Assembly (NCBI RefSeq): GCF_030272615.1
Contig: NC_081411.1
Span: 161,707,089-161,771,088, forward strand
Origin: Cryptomeria japonica
Lineage: Eukaryota; Streptophyta; Pinopsida; Cupressales; Cupressaceae
Length of the DNA: 64,000 nt
Direction of reading: 5' to 3'
Both the position numbers and the translations under genes were made by a program. Numbering within the stretch: the first letter of the stretch is position 1; every line of letters starts with the position of its first letter. Below, in pieces: positions 1 through 11,090 of this stretch. Under the pieces are notes generated by a model. That model made no database searches. It had not been told where the DNA came from and was given only the letters and a program-made list of their open reading frames with translations.

Positions 1-924
1 ATGAGGTTTTAATCCTTGGAAGTGTTTGGTAAATTTCATATCAAGGTTTGAACATTTAAATTGGGTTTAGTATCATGGAGAAGACCTTTAATTTACAAAC
101 CCTCACTAAAACCTTCAAAAACCCTTGAAAAATGCCTCTTTTGTGGGATAGTCCTCAAACAGTCCGTGCAGTACTTGCCATAGCAAAAATCCTTGAGCTT
201 TCATCATCAAATAACCACATCTCCAAGGGTTTTCCATGAAGTTTAGCAGGTTGAGCAGGGTGAACAAATCTCACTAAAAACTAGGGCTAATTCTAGTAGC
301 CTTTTTGGGGTCAATTTGACAATTTCATGAAATCGGTAAGGAAGGAGAAGTAAATGATTGCTTCAAATCATCAAAATTGATGAGTTAAGACCTAAGACAC
401 CCTACTAAAAGCTCCACAACACTTCATTAAGTCATTTGATCAAGATGACCTTTTGAACCTAGAAGTTGCCTTGAGTAAACCAACGTTCTTTGCATCCAAC
501 TTGGATATTTTCACTCTTGAAAGGTGAGGGACAGTCATCATACTTTGCAGACCTATCCAGATGCCTATTCAACATATTAATATGATTGAAATCCTTAAAG
601 GTGCAAACAAAGTTAGGTAAACCATGGTTCTCCAATAGTTGCCCATTCCTGGAAGAGAGGAGATTTAGCTAGTTGGACAACCAAACTTGTTCATTTTTGG
701 TGATACACAAGAGGACCTCATTTCAGATTTGAATGCCTTAGCATGGAAGGTAAGGAGGAGTGATGTACAATACAATAGGGTGCAAGTAGTGTTGAATAGA
801 GAGGAGGAGATAGGAGAAAGGTTTAGAAGAATCCCAGTTGTGCCTAGGGATTGATTTGGGAAGCACATTGAGAACAAAAGCCCACCAACCTCAAAGAAGA
901 CCAACTTCTTTTATACCTCCTCAT
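1..924. other. unassigned AT-rich stretch, possible gene or TE debris
   Basis: I recognise no gene here. Between about 700 and 900 the + strand can be read as a short run of protein-like sequence with a basic Asn/Glu/Arg-rich character and one stop, but it resembles no family I can name. The recognisable Copia gag fragment begins abruptly at about 925, so this stretch is either the flank of a truncated element or debris of another one. Confidence 0.4.
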
Positions 925-1653
925 CATAGTGTCAAAAGTTTTGAGAGTTCTACCTCTGGATTACAAGATGAAGTCTACTACCATCAATGAACTTTGGACA
1001 ATGTCAAGTACCTCTATGACCAAAGATACATTACTTGGGAAATTGATTGCTTTTGAGCTTGAACAACTTGGAGATCAGAGTGTTGCTAAAACTGAGACTG
1101 CATTTAAAGCATCTACCTCTGGTAAGAAAAATATAGATTGGAAGGAGATGTATGCTAAGGATATGGAGGAAATTGAGAGAGAAGAAAGAGAACTTGAAGA
1201 GCTAGAAGTATTGATTGCTAGAAGAATCCCTAAAGGACCAGCTGGAAGTAAGTATGAAGGAAAAGTCCCTTTTAAATATTTTTCATGCAACAACATTGGT
1301 CATTTTTCTTCTAGATGACATGAAACAACTACTAGGAATCATAAAAGATTTGTGCAGAATTACAAGCCTAATCTTAAATAATAGAATAGACCTAGATTCA
1401 TAAGGAATAAGGATGAATCATTTTATTATGCTAGCGATGATGATTTTGGTATTTTTGATGATGATTGTGACAAACCTGTTAATGCAACCAGTAATGGAGC
1501 TTCCTCAAGTAAAGATTGGGTCTTTATTGCTATCAAGGATGATTCTCCAGAATGTCATTGAAGCAACTCATATTGAGGAAAAGGCTTTGGATGCTAAAAT
1601 TGAATGAAAGGATGAATGGGTCATAGACAGTGGATGCCCAAATCACATGACTA
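925..1653 (+). pseudogene. Copia gag-protease fragment, part 1
   Basis: A decayed gag C-terminus and protease start of a Ty1/Copia element. The reading begins with LRVLPLDYKMK, matching the LR(A/V)LPPAYKMK stretch of the other Copia gag in this window at 6790-6830. It continues through a Glu/Lys-rich helix and ARRIPKGP to a zinc-knuckle remnant CNNIGHFSSR at about 1285-1315, where the first Cys pair is lost. After frameshifts and an acidic Asp-rich linker it reaches the protease motif WVIDSGCPNHMT at about 1617-1653. The solo LTR splits it exactly there, and it resumes at 2919. The 5' part of gag, the PBS and the 5' LTR are missing. It is in the same subfamily as the - strand element at 3086-7190. 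Confidence 0.85.
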
Positions 1654-2918
1654 TGTTAGGATAACCAGTGAACAATTGAGAGGGGGATGGGTGAATCAGT
1701 TGTTGACAAATTATATCAATTAATCCACTTAATAACGTTTAATCAGATCACATAAACATTAAGCACTAGAATATCAGAAACAAATATCAATAAGCAATAA
1801 AACTTAACAATGAAACAAATAATCAACACAATGCAGCCATACCACATAACACCATGATTTGTACATGGAAAACCCAAAAAGGGAAAAACCACGGTGGGAA
1901 GCCTACCCACAGTTAGATGATACTTCTGCAGAAAGTATGTGATACAATGAGGGGCCAGCACATGCAAGAAGGACCACTGCCTAGAGTATACTACTCATTA
2001 CAAAAGAGTCTCACTGAGTATAGAGAGGTTATAACCACCTCAATATAAATGGACAACAATCCAGAATAATGAACTACCAGAGATAGCATCTACCATGCCT
2101 CATTATAGTCTCGGTTAAGCTCAATATTGGGGGCCTTTGACCTCTTCCTTAATCCTAATTTGATCACCTATGATCGACCAAATCTCCTTTGCATATGATA
2201 TTTCATTCCAATACCATGACACACTATCTATAATGAGATCTTTCATCATTTTATACCAACCCTAAGGCCTAAACCAATTAGGTCAGCCACCTAAAAGATA
2301 TTACAATAAGATCATTACATACATCCATTTTACAGTGATATGCCATGTCATCTTAAGACCAAAACAACAATAAACAATCCATAAATCATCCCAATAATGT
2401 GTAGAGAACACATTAACATGACATCGGTCCATAACCTAGATAGGCACTGAACTTAATCTGGGTCCACCATGCCAAATCAATGTCTTCACTTAGTTGAGGC
2501 ACGATCAAAAAAAATCTTCAACATCTTGAAATCCATCTAGAAGCTGCACCAACACCACTTATCATCTTGGCAAGATTTCTCAGTGAAAGCTTTGTCGGTT
2601 AAACCTTAAACCAATGTTGGTATGGGTTTACAAGAGTGTATGATAGCATCTGATTACCAAGTCAATACCAACTAACCATAACATGCTCCATAAGAATGTA
2701 ACACATAAAATCAAACATACTCCATTGATCTAAACATGCCAGAAGTGTCCTACAGATAGTCTCTTCTGTCGGTAACACTAGATCTTTTACTGGTAACCAA
2801 AACCTGTCTATCAGTAACTAAAACCTGTCTGTCGATAACCAACCATAACAACTAGTGCTGACATGAATGAAAAAACCTCAATGCAAAATATAAGATCAAT
2901 TCATCCATAATACCAACA
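1654..2918 (-). mobile_element. Copia-type solo LTR inserted in a protease gene
   Basis: This 1265-bp insert starts TGTTAGG and ends ACCAACA, with TG...CA ends. It interrupts the protease reading between HMT and GD, which continue cleanly on the two sides. The flanks are GACTA (1649-1653) and GATTG (2919-2923). The uninterrupted codons imply an original GACTG target, so each copy of the 5-bp duplication carries one transition. Around 1860-1905 it holds, reversed, the conserved block seen in the Copia LTRs at 10790-10830 (wording like TTTTTCCCTATTTGGGTTT), which gives the - orientation. No internal domain is present. I infer LTR-LTR recombination that removed the body of the element. Confidence 0.8.
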
Positions 2919-3085
2919 GATTGGTGACAAGAGAAATTTTTTAACACTTCAAGAATTTGATGGTGGACTAGTCAGATTTGGAGACAAGGTGTGTAGGATC
3001 AAAGGTAAAGGATTAATATCATTGGATGGTAAGACTAATATTGATAATATTTACTATGTTGAAGGCTTAAAGAATCTCAAGGCTT
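2919..3085 (+). pseudogene. Copia protease fragment, part 2
   Basis: Continuation of the protease after the solo LTR: GDKRNFLTLQEFDGG followed by VRFGD and a GKGLISLDGK block, ending YYVEGLKNL. The homologous reading in the - strand element is at about 6000-6125. The fragment stops at about 3085, where a polypurine-tract-like sequence of the opposite strand begins. The boundary is a rearrangement rather than a natural end of the element. Confidence 0.75.
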
Positions 3086-3169
3086 ACTACTCCCCCTAAG
3101 TAGTAGCACCACTCATCAGTGCCGAAATGAATAATATCTGTGATAATTCATGTCGGACTGATGACCAAC

Positions 3170-4592
3170 TACATCAATCAAGTCTTTGTCGCAAGGGTAG
3201 AAACCCCTAACTTGTCTCTCAAATACTCAAATGATTCTTTAGACAACGGTTTAGTGAATATATATGCAATCTATTCTTTAGTGTTCACATAAACCAATTT
3301 TACTTTCTTTCCTTCTACCTTGTCTTTCAGAAAGTTATACTTTATTGATATATGCTTAGACTTAGAGTGAAATATCATATTCTTAGACATGTCAATAGCT
3401 ACAGAGTTATCATAATAGATAACTACCAGTTCATTATAATTTACCCTGATATCCTTCAACATTTGCTTCATCCACAAGACTTGAGTGCAATTATCTGCTA
3501 CTACAACATACTCATCTTTTGCAGTAGATAAAGAAATGCATGACTATTTTTTTGTTGATCCATGAAACCAGTTTCTTTCCAAGAAAGAAATCTCCACCAT
3601 AAGTTCTCTTCCTGCCATCAGTATCTCCTGCCCAATCTGAATCAGTATATGCACATAAAGTGAAATCATCATCTCTAGAATACCATAAGCCATATTCTAT
3701 TATTCCTTGCAAATACTGGAATATCCTCTTTACTACACATTCATGATTTTCTTTAGGATTACTTTGGTATCTTGAAACAATACTTACCGCATTCATAATG
3801 TCTGCTCTAGTCTGAGTTAGATATAACAAACCACCAATCATAGACTTATACCTTGTCGGATTTACCAGTGTAGAAGTATCCTTGATAGATAATTTCTCAA
3901 TTGTCACCATAAGAGTACTTACTGATTTAGAATTATCCATACCAAGCTCTTTCAACAATTCCCTCAGATACTTAGTTTGACAGATAAAAATGCCTTTGTC
4001 AGTTTGACTAATCTGCAAACCTAAGAAAAATGTTATTTCACCAATCATGGACATTTCAAATTCATTCTTCATATTATTAGAGAATTCCATGCACAATTTA
4101 TCTTCTCCAAAAAAGATATCATCAACAAATACTTCAATAATCAGAATATCATCATCAGTGATCTTATAATATAAATTACTATCAACACTATCTTTAGTAT
4201 AACCAAGCTTCAAAAGATATTTATCCAACCTTGCATACCAAGCTCTAGGAGCTTGTTTCAATCCATATAAAGCTTTCTTCAATCTGCAAACTATATCTTT
4301 ATCATCTATCAGTGAAAATACATCAGGTTGCTTAATGTATACTTCTTCTTCAAGTTCACCATTCAAAAATGCACATTTAACATCCATTTGATAGACCTTA
4401 GAGTTCTTATAAGCTGCATAGGAAAGAAATAGTCCAACAGCTTCAATTCTAGCTACAGGTGCAAATGTCTCACCATAACCAATTCCTTCCATTTGAGAAT
4501 ATCCTTTACAAACCAATCTAGTTCCAATAACATTCTTATTTTTAGGTCAAGGAACTAAGGTCCAAGTCTCATTCTTCTCTATCTGATCTAAT
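3170..4592 (-). pseudogene. Copia reverse transcriptase and RNase H
   Basis: This is the best preserved part of the - strand Copia element. From 4516 leftwards the RT reads [20 protein letters not shown], then [36 protein letters not shown] and the catalytic VFVDDIFF, with both Asp present. The C-terminal RNase H part has [22 protein letters not shown] and, after a stop near 3510, the MSKNMIFHSKSKHI block. The sense reading runs on to IFTKPLSKE and LRDKLGV near 3180-3240. A stop near 3270 and one near 3510 disrupt it. The 334-residue uninterrupted RT stretch is long for a decayed copy. Confidence 0.9.
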
Positions 4593-6000
4593 TCATCTTC
4601 CATAGCTTTTCACCAATGTTTATCTTTACAGGCTTCAATAACAGATGTTGGGTCAATTTGAGAAATAATACATACCTCTTCATTTGCTAGTCTTCTTCTT
4701 GTCATAACTCCCTTGTTCCTATCTCCAATTATTTGATCTTCATAATGATTTAATGTTACATACCTTGGTGTCTTCTGAACTTCAGGTTCATTGCTTTGAT
4801 CATTAGTCACAGTTAAATTTTTTTGATTGTGTCGGTGTAACTGTCTCAATTTCTTGTACCAATTGATGCAATATCGGTTTAGTTATGATCATTTCCACTG
4901 TCGGTTCCCTGTCATATGATATAGATTGATTTATGTACTGCTCATCCACTTTCACATTAGCACTCTCTACAATTTTTTGCAATCTTTTGTTATAACAACT
5001 ATATACTTTTCTTTGAATTGAATAACCAAGAAATATCCCTTCATCACATCTAGGATCAAAATTTCCAATTGAATCATCTCTTTTGATATAGCATTTACTT
5101 CCAAAAATTCTAAAATATTTAACACTAGGTGTATGTCCAAACCATAATTCATAAGGGGTCTTACCGGTTTTACCTTTGATGCGAGCTTTGTTGAATGTGT
5201 AGACTATTGTACTCACTGCTTCTCTCTAGTAGATGTGAGGTAATTTCTCTTCCATCATCATAGATCTTGTTGCATCCAAAATGGTTTTGATCTTTCTTTC
5301 CACTACTCCATTCTGCTGAGGAGTTTGAAGTGCAGATAATTGTCTCCTAATTCTATTTGTCTCGAAAAAACTGTTAAACTCATGAGAAGTGAACTCACCA
5401 CCTTGATTTGATCTTAAAAAATTTGATTTTCAATCCAGTTTCTGTTTCAACCTTTGACTTAAAGATCTTGACTTTCTCAAAGGCTTCACACTTCTCCCTT
5501 ACAAAAGTCACCCACATCATTCTAGAATAGTCATCAATAATTAGCATGAAATACCTATTACCTTGAAAGCTTCTAGTCCTTGTTGGACCACATAAGTCAG
5601 TGTGAATTAAATCAAGTACATCATTAGATTTATCATGTATTCTCTTAAAAGAATTTCTAACTTTCTTTCCCAATTGACATTCCTTACATACCAGATTATG
5701 AGGCTTCATAAGCTTAGGCATATCTCTAACTGCCTTAGTTGAACTGATCTTAACAATACAATCAAAATTAACATGAAATAACCTATTATGCCATAACAAA
5801 CTCTCATCAGTATGAGCAATCAAACATGTCTTATTACCAATGTTAAAGTGAAAGATATTACCTCTAGTCTGAGTACCGGTTGCAATCTCTAAACCAGTTT
5901 TGTTAATGATTTTGCATTTTCTATCTTTAAACTGAATTTGGAAACCCTTGTCCACCAATTGACCAATACTCAAAATATTATGCTAAAAACCTTCTACATA
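4593..6000 (-). pseudogene. Copia integrase and linker to RT
   Basis: Integrase of the - strand Copia element. From about 5970 it holds the GAG-pre-integrase part (SLLWHNRLFHVNFD, then CKECQLGKK), which supplies the zinc-binding His and Cys residues. The core follows: DLIHTDLCGPT with the first catalytic Asp, then IDDYSRMMWV. The second catalytic position reads LRSNQGGEF at about 5385-5415, with Asn where Asp is usual, and the next strand has QTPQQNGVVE with Glu. A homopolymer T run near 5410 shifts the frame just before that motif. At 5216-4803 comes KTPYELWFGHTPSVKYFRIF, the usual post-integrase region, then the acidic linker to RT. Confidence 0.85.
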
Positions 6001-6110
6001 ATAGGCATTATTAGTATTATGTTTTCCATCCAGATAAATAATACCTCTACCATTGATCATACATGCTTTGTCATCTCCAAATCTGACTTGACCGCCATTG
6101 TATTCTTGCA

Positions 6111-7190
6111 GGGATGAAAATTTTCTTTTATCTCCCGTCATAAGATGTGAGCATCCACTATCAATTATCCATTCATCCTTATCTTAAACTTTTGCTATCA
6201 GGGCCTTTTCTTCATTCATGATAGCCGGTTTGAGTTCATCTTCCTTTAAATCATCAAACACCCATTCCTTTCCATTGTCAGATCCACTAGTAGAGTCTAT
6301 TGTCCGTTCATCCTCAGCAACATCACTTACTCCTTCCTCATCTCCTATGTAACATGGTTTACTTTTCTTGAATCTATATCTATTCTAATTAGGTTTAAAT
6401 GATTTCTTAAGTCTCTCTTCAAATCTTGCATTCCTTTCAGGACATCTAGATGCAAAATGAAAAATCTTATTACATGCAAAACATTTAAAAGATGATTTTC
6501 CTTCGTACTTACTTCATGTTGGTCCTTTAGGTACTCTTCTAGCCAATAAGGCTTCAAGTTGCTCAAACTCTTCATTTTATTTCCTCATATCTTCCAATTC
6601 TTTTGCATATAGGTCTTTCCAATCACTTTTGCTGGTAGATGATGATGATGCATGAAAAGCAGGTTCAAACTTTATAGCTCTAGAAGATCCAATTTCTTCG
6701 AGCTCAAAAGAGATATTTTTCCAATTAGAATGTCTCTGTTAACTGAAGTTTTTTCCATTGTTCTCAGCTCATTTATTGCAATTTCCTTCATCTTGTAAGC
6801 TGGTGGGAGGGCTCTCAAGAATTTGGAAACTATTTCAATTTCACTTAGAGATCCTCCACAACATTGAATTCCCATAACAATTTCATTTACTATTTCTATA
6901 AACACAACAATTCTTTCATTATCTTCCATCTTCAAGTTTTCATACCTTACCCAGTAACCATCAAGTTTAGCAATTTTGATAGTAGGATCACCTTCATTCA
7001 GAGTGCATAATTTATCCCACATAACATTTGTCAATGATTTATCACTCAATCCCATTATTTGCTAATCAGTAAGTGCACGCAAGAGGGCTTCTCTAGCTCT
7101 ACAATCATTTTCAATATTCTTATCCAAGTTTGCAAGAACAGGATTTCCAAATGCTGGATGATAAGGTGTATATCTTTTCTCAGTTGGCAT
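6111..7190 (-). pseudogene. Copia gag and protease
   Basis: Gag begins at the ATG 7188-7190 (MPTEKRYTPYHPAFGNP). It includes a retrovirus-gag-like helical core (VMWDKLCTLNEGD, FLRALPPAYKMKEIAINELR), then SDWKDLYAKELED, ARRVPKGP and a zinc knuckle (CNKIFHFASRCPE, near 6440-6490) that keeps C...H...C after a damaged start. The protease active-site block WIIDSGCSHLMTGD lies at about 6125-6175. Stops and frameshifts occur at about 6480, 6575 and 6670. The ATG start is supported by its position as the first codon before an abrupt junction with LTR sequence. Confidence 0.85.
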
Positions 7191-7576
7191 TTCAATAAGG
7201 ATATTGAGATGGTTGTTGATGATTATGGATATAACTAATTAAGGATGTTTACTGTCTTAATATTATTATTTTGTCATTGATGTCAAGAAATTGATTTTCT
7301 AATTCAGTATGATGTTGCCATATCTTAAGAAGTATGATTTGATGAGTATAAAGATGTCGGTAAAAGACACAGAAAGAATGTGATGAAAAAGGGGAGGAAT
7401 AAGTTATTCAATGGGCAACTATTACCGAGTTAGACAATGATGAGATCATGATGTTTTGATTATTTCAATATCCTACATATGTTGTTGATTGTAAGGTTGA
7501 TACTATACTATGTTACCGAGCAAAGAACCTAGTCAGTAAACCCTAAGTAACCTAGTCAGTAAACCCTAAGGTTATC
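7191..7576 (+). mobile_element. truncated Copia LTR fragment
   Basis: The first ~385 bp of the same LTR family found at 9560 and 15691, in + orientation: AAGGATATTGAGATGG, TTTGTCATTGATGTCAAG, CAATGGGCAACTATTACCG and AACCTAGTCAGTAAACCC all align. The terminal TGTTGA is lost at the junction with the gag ATG (7190), and the match stops at about 7576. Near 7530-7575 a 24-bp block (AACCTAGTCAGTAAACCC...) is duplicated in tandem, which the intact LTRs lack. Confidence 0.85.
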
Positions 7577-7597
7577 ATATACAAGTGTGTGTGTGTA

Positions 7598-7820
7598 GAA
7601 TAAAACTGAACAATTCGATGCAATGGAGGTTTGCATATTCAATATGACATGAACGACTGTTTCCCACCAAAATTCAAATTTGAAAATTGCTATCTACCAT
7701 AATTGAATGCATTGCACATTGGAATTATATTATAAGACAAAATTTTCCATGTCACTTTCATTGCAATCCAATTCATTGCATATTTATGATTTCTGCAAAT
7801 TTCCTTTGCACATTCCTTAG
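7598..7820 (+). repeat. left arm of 223-bp inverted repeat
   Basis: This segment matches the reverse complement of 51441-51663 along its whole length, at roughly four bases in five by eye. Shared blocks include GCAATGGAGG, AAAATTCAAATTTGAAAAT, TTGAATGCATTGCACATT and CCAATTCATTGCATAT. Both arms are 223 bp. They lie just outside the first and last recognisable pieces of the pogo-like transposase gene, so I infer they are the long terminal inverted repeats of that element. They could instead be two unrelated copies of a dispersed repeat. A terminal TA duplication cannot be confirmed because the left end abuts an LTR fragment. Confidence 0.7.
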
Positions 7821-7837
7821 GTAACTATTTATTTGCA

Positions 7838-7975
7838 ATATGCATATGTATGTTATACATATGCATATGCATATGTATGTATATGTGCATATGTGCAATT
7901 CTGTGTACATGTGTATATGTATGTAGGTGCATATTTATATGTATGTACTTATGCATTCAATATGTATGGATGATT
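7838..7975. repeat. ATGCAT/ATGTAT-type microsatellite
   Basis: An imperfect run of alternating purine-pyrimidine hexamers (ATGCAT, ATGTAT, ATATGTGC). The apparent Cys/Tyr/Met/Ile-rich reading frame across it is a by-product of the repeat and is not called as a gene. Confidence 0.85.
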
Positions 7976-8311
7976 TGTTGTTACAACGTTACACTACCCT
8001 TGATTATTACTATTTTTTGTAGGCATGCTAGAGCAGCAAGGGAAGGACCATACTTGTGGAAGATCATCATATCAATGTATATGTGTTTATTAACACACTT
8101 CAATTATTTGGAGATTATGCCTTTAATGCTTACATTTTATATTAATTTGTGTAGATATCTTAGGTAGTTATGCATTTGTTATTAAATGTGTTTCTTAACA
8201 CACTTTAGATTGTTTTACATTTTGTTGTGATTGTTATGGCAATCAATGATCTATGAGTCACTATGTCAAAGACAACAAGAATTCCTCTCAGGTAAAGTCA
8301 AGATGACTTTA
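7976..8311. other. no gene seen
   Basis: AT-rich sequence between the microsatellite and a tandem array. A TTTTTTGTAG followed by GCATGCTAGAGCAG at about 8010-8035 resembles a splice acceptor and exon start, but nothing downstream supports an exon. Confidence 0.5.
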
Positions 8312-8690
8312 CTTTGGCAATGATCTAGTAGACAATGCAATTTGTGAATTGTTTATGTTTCAATTTATGAATTGTTTGTGCTTCAATTTCTCTAAATTTC
8401 TCACTTAGTTCATATGTTTCAATCTTCTCTTTGTTGGACTTGTACTTTGGCAATGATCTAGTAGACAATGCAATTTTTGATTTGTTTATATTTAGATTTA
8501 TGATCTTTTTTGTGTTTAAATTCCTCACTTAGTTTATATATTTCAATCTTCTCTTTTTTGGACCTGTACTTGGGCAATGATCTAGTAGACAATGCAATTT
8601 GTGAATTGTTTATGTTTCAATTTCTAAATCGTTTGTGTTTCAATTTGTTTAAATTCCTCACTTAGTTCATATTGATCAAAAGGAAGTGTC
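8312..8690. repeat. three-unit tandem repeat, ~124-133 bp period
   Basis: Three adjacent units start with GGCAATGATCTAGTAGACAA at 8316, 8449 and 8573. Each continues through AATGCAATTTGTGAATTG, TTCCTCACTTAG or its variant, and TTTCAATCTTCTCTTTTTTG. Inside each unit is a shorter repeat of AATTGTTTATGTTTCAATTT. The array lies just inside the left inverted-repeat arm, and a second tandem array lies just inside the right arm. Confidence 0.9.
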
Positions 8691-9099
8691 GTGTTTGAGA
8701 AAAAAAACCAGACAAAGAATTGTCTTATATTTCCTTAAAAGATGTCTTGTTAGATACTGCCAAGAAGGATAACTTGGCAGCTAACAAGATATGGCCTTTT
8801 TGATAGTGAGTAATTTGAATACTTATGTTTCCTTTTGTGATAGTGAGAAATATACGACTTTAATTCAACTGATATATGAGAAATATCACATCACAAAAAC
8901 AAACTTATGAGATTTACAACAACACCATCAATTTATTGGAATATCCATCTAAGGTATCTGAAAATAGTGGAGTTCTGAACACATTACAAAATATGACAGT
9001 ATGCCATTCTATAATCACATTGCAGTTATATCGAAACTAAAAATCTGCTCTTCGGAGGGCTCACAAAATATAATTCATTGTACTTGATCAATTCTCTAT
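8691..9099. other. no gene seen
   Basis: AT-rich spacer between the tandem array and the transposase 3' piece. No coding, RNA or repeat signal was recognised. Confidence 0.5.
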
Positions 9100-9559
9100 T
9101 TAGGTATTAAATGGAGGAGGTGTCACAAATCCAACCCCAATGGACTGTGGCCTACAAGGGTCTAGCCCAACAAAATTACTTTCTTCATTGGGAGGGGTTT
9201 GTAAGAAAATTCCTATTTGAGAATGGAATGCCTAGTTTACACCTAAAGTAAGTTGCATGGTGTCTGAGGATCTAGGTGTAGTCCAAACTTACATAGTATT
9301 AATAGCTGCAAAGGCTGAGGAGAAGAGGTTCATCATTTCCATGAGAATTGGGTGTCAGATGAGTAGAGGTTCTGTGACTATGGCCACATCTTTTGTCCTC
9401 TTCGCATGCTTGGCTGCCTTTTCAGCTTTCATCCTCTCCTTCTCAAGCTTTGCTTATGCATATTTCTTTGCCTTGTCTTGTCTTTGAATGAACTTGTCTT
9501 GGGAATCCTGCAATTTTTTGGCCTGTTTTTCCTGTTGGCATTTTCAGTAGAAAGGAGAT
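9100..9559 (-). pseudogene. pogo-like transposase pseudogene, C-terminal piece
   Basis: Read on the - strand from 9559 leftwards, this is a Lys/Glu/Ala-rich coiled coil (EKQAKKLQDSQDKF, KLEKERMKAEKAAKHAKR, KDVAIVTEPLLI) followed by a Pro-rich tail (QTPPNEESNFVG, GFVTPPPFNT) ending near 9105. The same type of basic coiled coil is present immediately on the other side of the Copia insertion (17164-17340), so the two pieces were contiguous before Copia arrived. Basic coiled-coil tails are common after the DDE domain in pogo/Tigger transposases. Assignment to the transposase at 47818-49528 is inferred from strand, order and the matching CTTGTG flanks of the intervening TIR element. Confidence 0.6.
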
Positions 9560-11025
9560 TGTTGATATTCATTAAGGATATTGAGAAGGTTGTTGGAGAT
9601 TATTGATATAAATGAAAAAGGATGATAACTATCTTTATAACATTATTTTGTCATTGATGTCAAGAAATTGATTTTCTGATTCAGTATGATGTTGCCATAT
9701 CTTGAGAAGATTGATTTGAAGAGTATTAATTGGTCGGTAAGTGACACAGAAAGAATGTGATGAATAAGGGAAATAACTTATTCAATGGGCAACTATTACC
9801 GAGTTAGACAATGATGAGATCATGATGTTTAGATTATTTTGATATCCTACATATGTTGTTGATTGTAAGGTTAATACTATACTATGTCACCGAGTAAAAA
9901 ACCTAGTCGGTAAACCCTAAGGTTATCAGTTAATGAAGGCAGAATGTCTACCAAGTAAAGCTTAGTATTTACTGAGTTGCAACCAAGTTATGACAGATCG
10001 TATTGGATGAATACAAGCATTATTTAATGAAGGACAATGATTAGCTGGAGTTGTTTAAATGATTGATATGTCATGCATGAAGTTTCTTAAGGATCTATGG
10101 CAATGAAAGATTGGTAGGAAGATCTATAGCTTAGATTGAACCGCAATAACCTTGTGCAAGTTCCAAGAAAGGCATGCAAGTCCCAAGGTGAGGTAAAACA
10201 TTTTTTCAGATCGAAGGATACATTGAACCTAGTCAAGATTTATGATCTGATGGCTAAGATTGATCATGGGAAATGTTATCAAGGAGATTCAGCGGTTAGC
10301 AAATTGTTTATAAATAAGAAATTATTGATGAACAATGTATGCGGGCAAGTGTAAGCATAGGGATGCTACATAGTGATTATCGAGCACAAAAGCTTGAAGA
10401 CCTATTTGAATAATAGAGTAGGGAGCCCAGCAGAGGGACAAGATAAGTCCTATGACTAGATTGTTTGGAGCAAAATAGAATTTTCTTTAGCATTTTAAAT
10501 GTGAAGTTGCAGATATATTTTTGTTACTGTTATTTTGCAAGTGATAGAAAATCTCTTAACCGAGTGCACTTAAAAGTATTATTTGTAAGCCCTCTAGCAA
10601 GGTAACATTCTAAATGAGTGTTTGAAATCCTTTAACAACGTCACTTCTAACAAAGTGAAGATCCTAACAGATCTTAGGGAAATCCCTTAACTGGGTCACA
10701 ACTAGAAATGTGTTTGTAATCTTTAACAGGATTTTCTTTTAACTCAGCATACTATAGAAGAGTATATTTCTTAGTGGGTCTAAAATCCCACAGTGGTTTT
10801 TCCCTATTTGGGTTTCCACATTAAATCTAGTGTTATATGTGTTATGATGATTATGTGTTTATGAGTTTTCATGTTTAGCAGTTTTTGGTTATGTTGCAGA
10901 AGTATATGTTACCAAGGTTTAATCTATTGATTTTATGGAAGATTAAGTTTGTATGATTCACCCCCCCCCTCTCATCTTGTTAGCTATTGGCATCAGTACT
11001 TTACATTTAGTATCAGAACTTAACA
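9560..11025 (+). repeat. Copia 5' LTR
   Basis: 1466 bp, beginning TGTTGATATTC and ending GAACTTAACA just before the PBS. It carries the block AGTGGTTTTTCCCTATTTGG at about 10792-10815, a motif shared in reverse with the solo LTR at 1654-2918. Before its end is a C-rich run with GATTCACCCCCCC at about 10955-10970. Confidence 0.95.
10309..10317 (+). promoter_or_regulatory. candidate TATA box of Copia 5' LTR
   Basis: TATAAATAA lies 750 bp into the LTR, and the same sequence is kept at the equivalent place in the 3' LTR (near 16446). It is the best TATA-like match in the LTR. The start site is not otherwise supported. Confidence 0.4.
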
Positions 11026-11027
11026 AT

Positions 11028-11039
11028 TGGTATCAGAGC
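11028..11039 (+). other. primer binding site, initiator tRNA-Met type
   Basis: TGGTATCAGAGC starts three bases after the LTR end. This is the standard plant Copia PBS, complementary to the 3' end of initiator tRNA-Met. Confidence 0.95.
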
Positions 11040-11090
11040 TTTGGACTCTGGAAGAAAAAGTTTAAAGGTACTTGAGGCAAAGATCCAAAG

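Larger units (their letters stand above)
3086..7190 (-). mobile_element. Copia retrotransposon body without LTRs
   Basis: A - strand Ty1/Copia internal region in the order gag (right), protease, integrase, reverse transcriptase, RNase H (left). The sense strand ends with a purine-rich TTAGGGGGAG tract at about 3090-3100, the expected polypurine tract. The 3' LTR that should follow is absent, because + strand Copia protease sequence abuts it. At the other end the gag ATG at 7188-7190 is joined directly to an LTR fragment in + orientation, so the PBS and 5' LTR are also gone. Several frameshifts and stops are present. Both ends are therefore recombination or insertion junctions. Confidence 0.85.

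Noticed and set aside
7850-8167. Cys/Tyr/Ile-rich frame on the + strand
   Set aside because: Produced by the ATGTAT/ATGCAT microsatellite.
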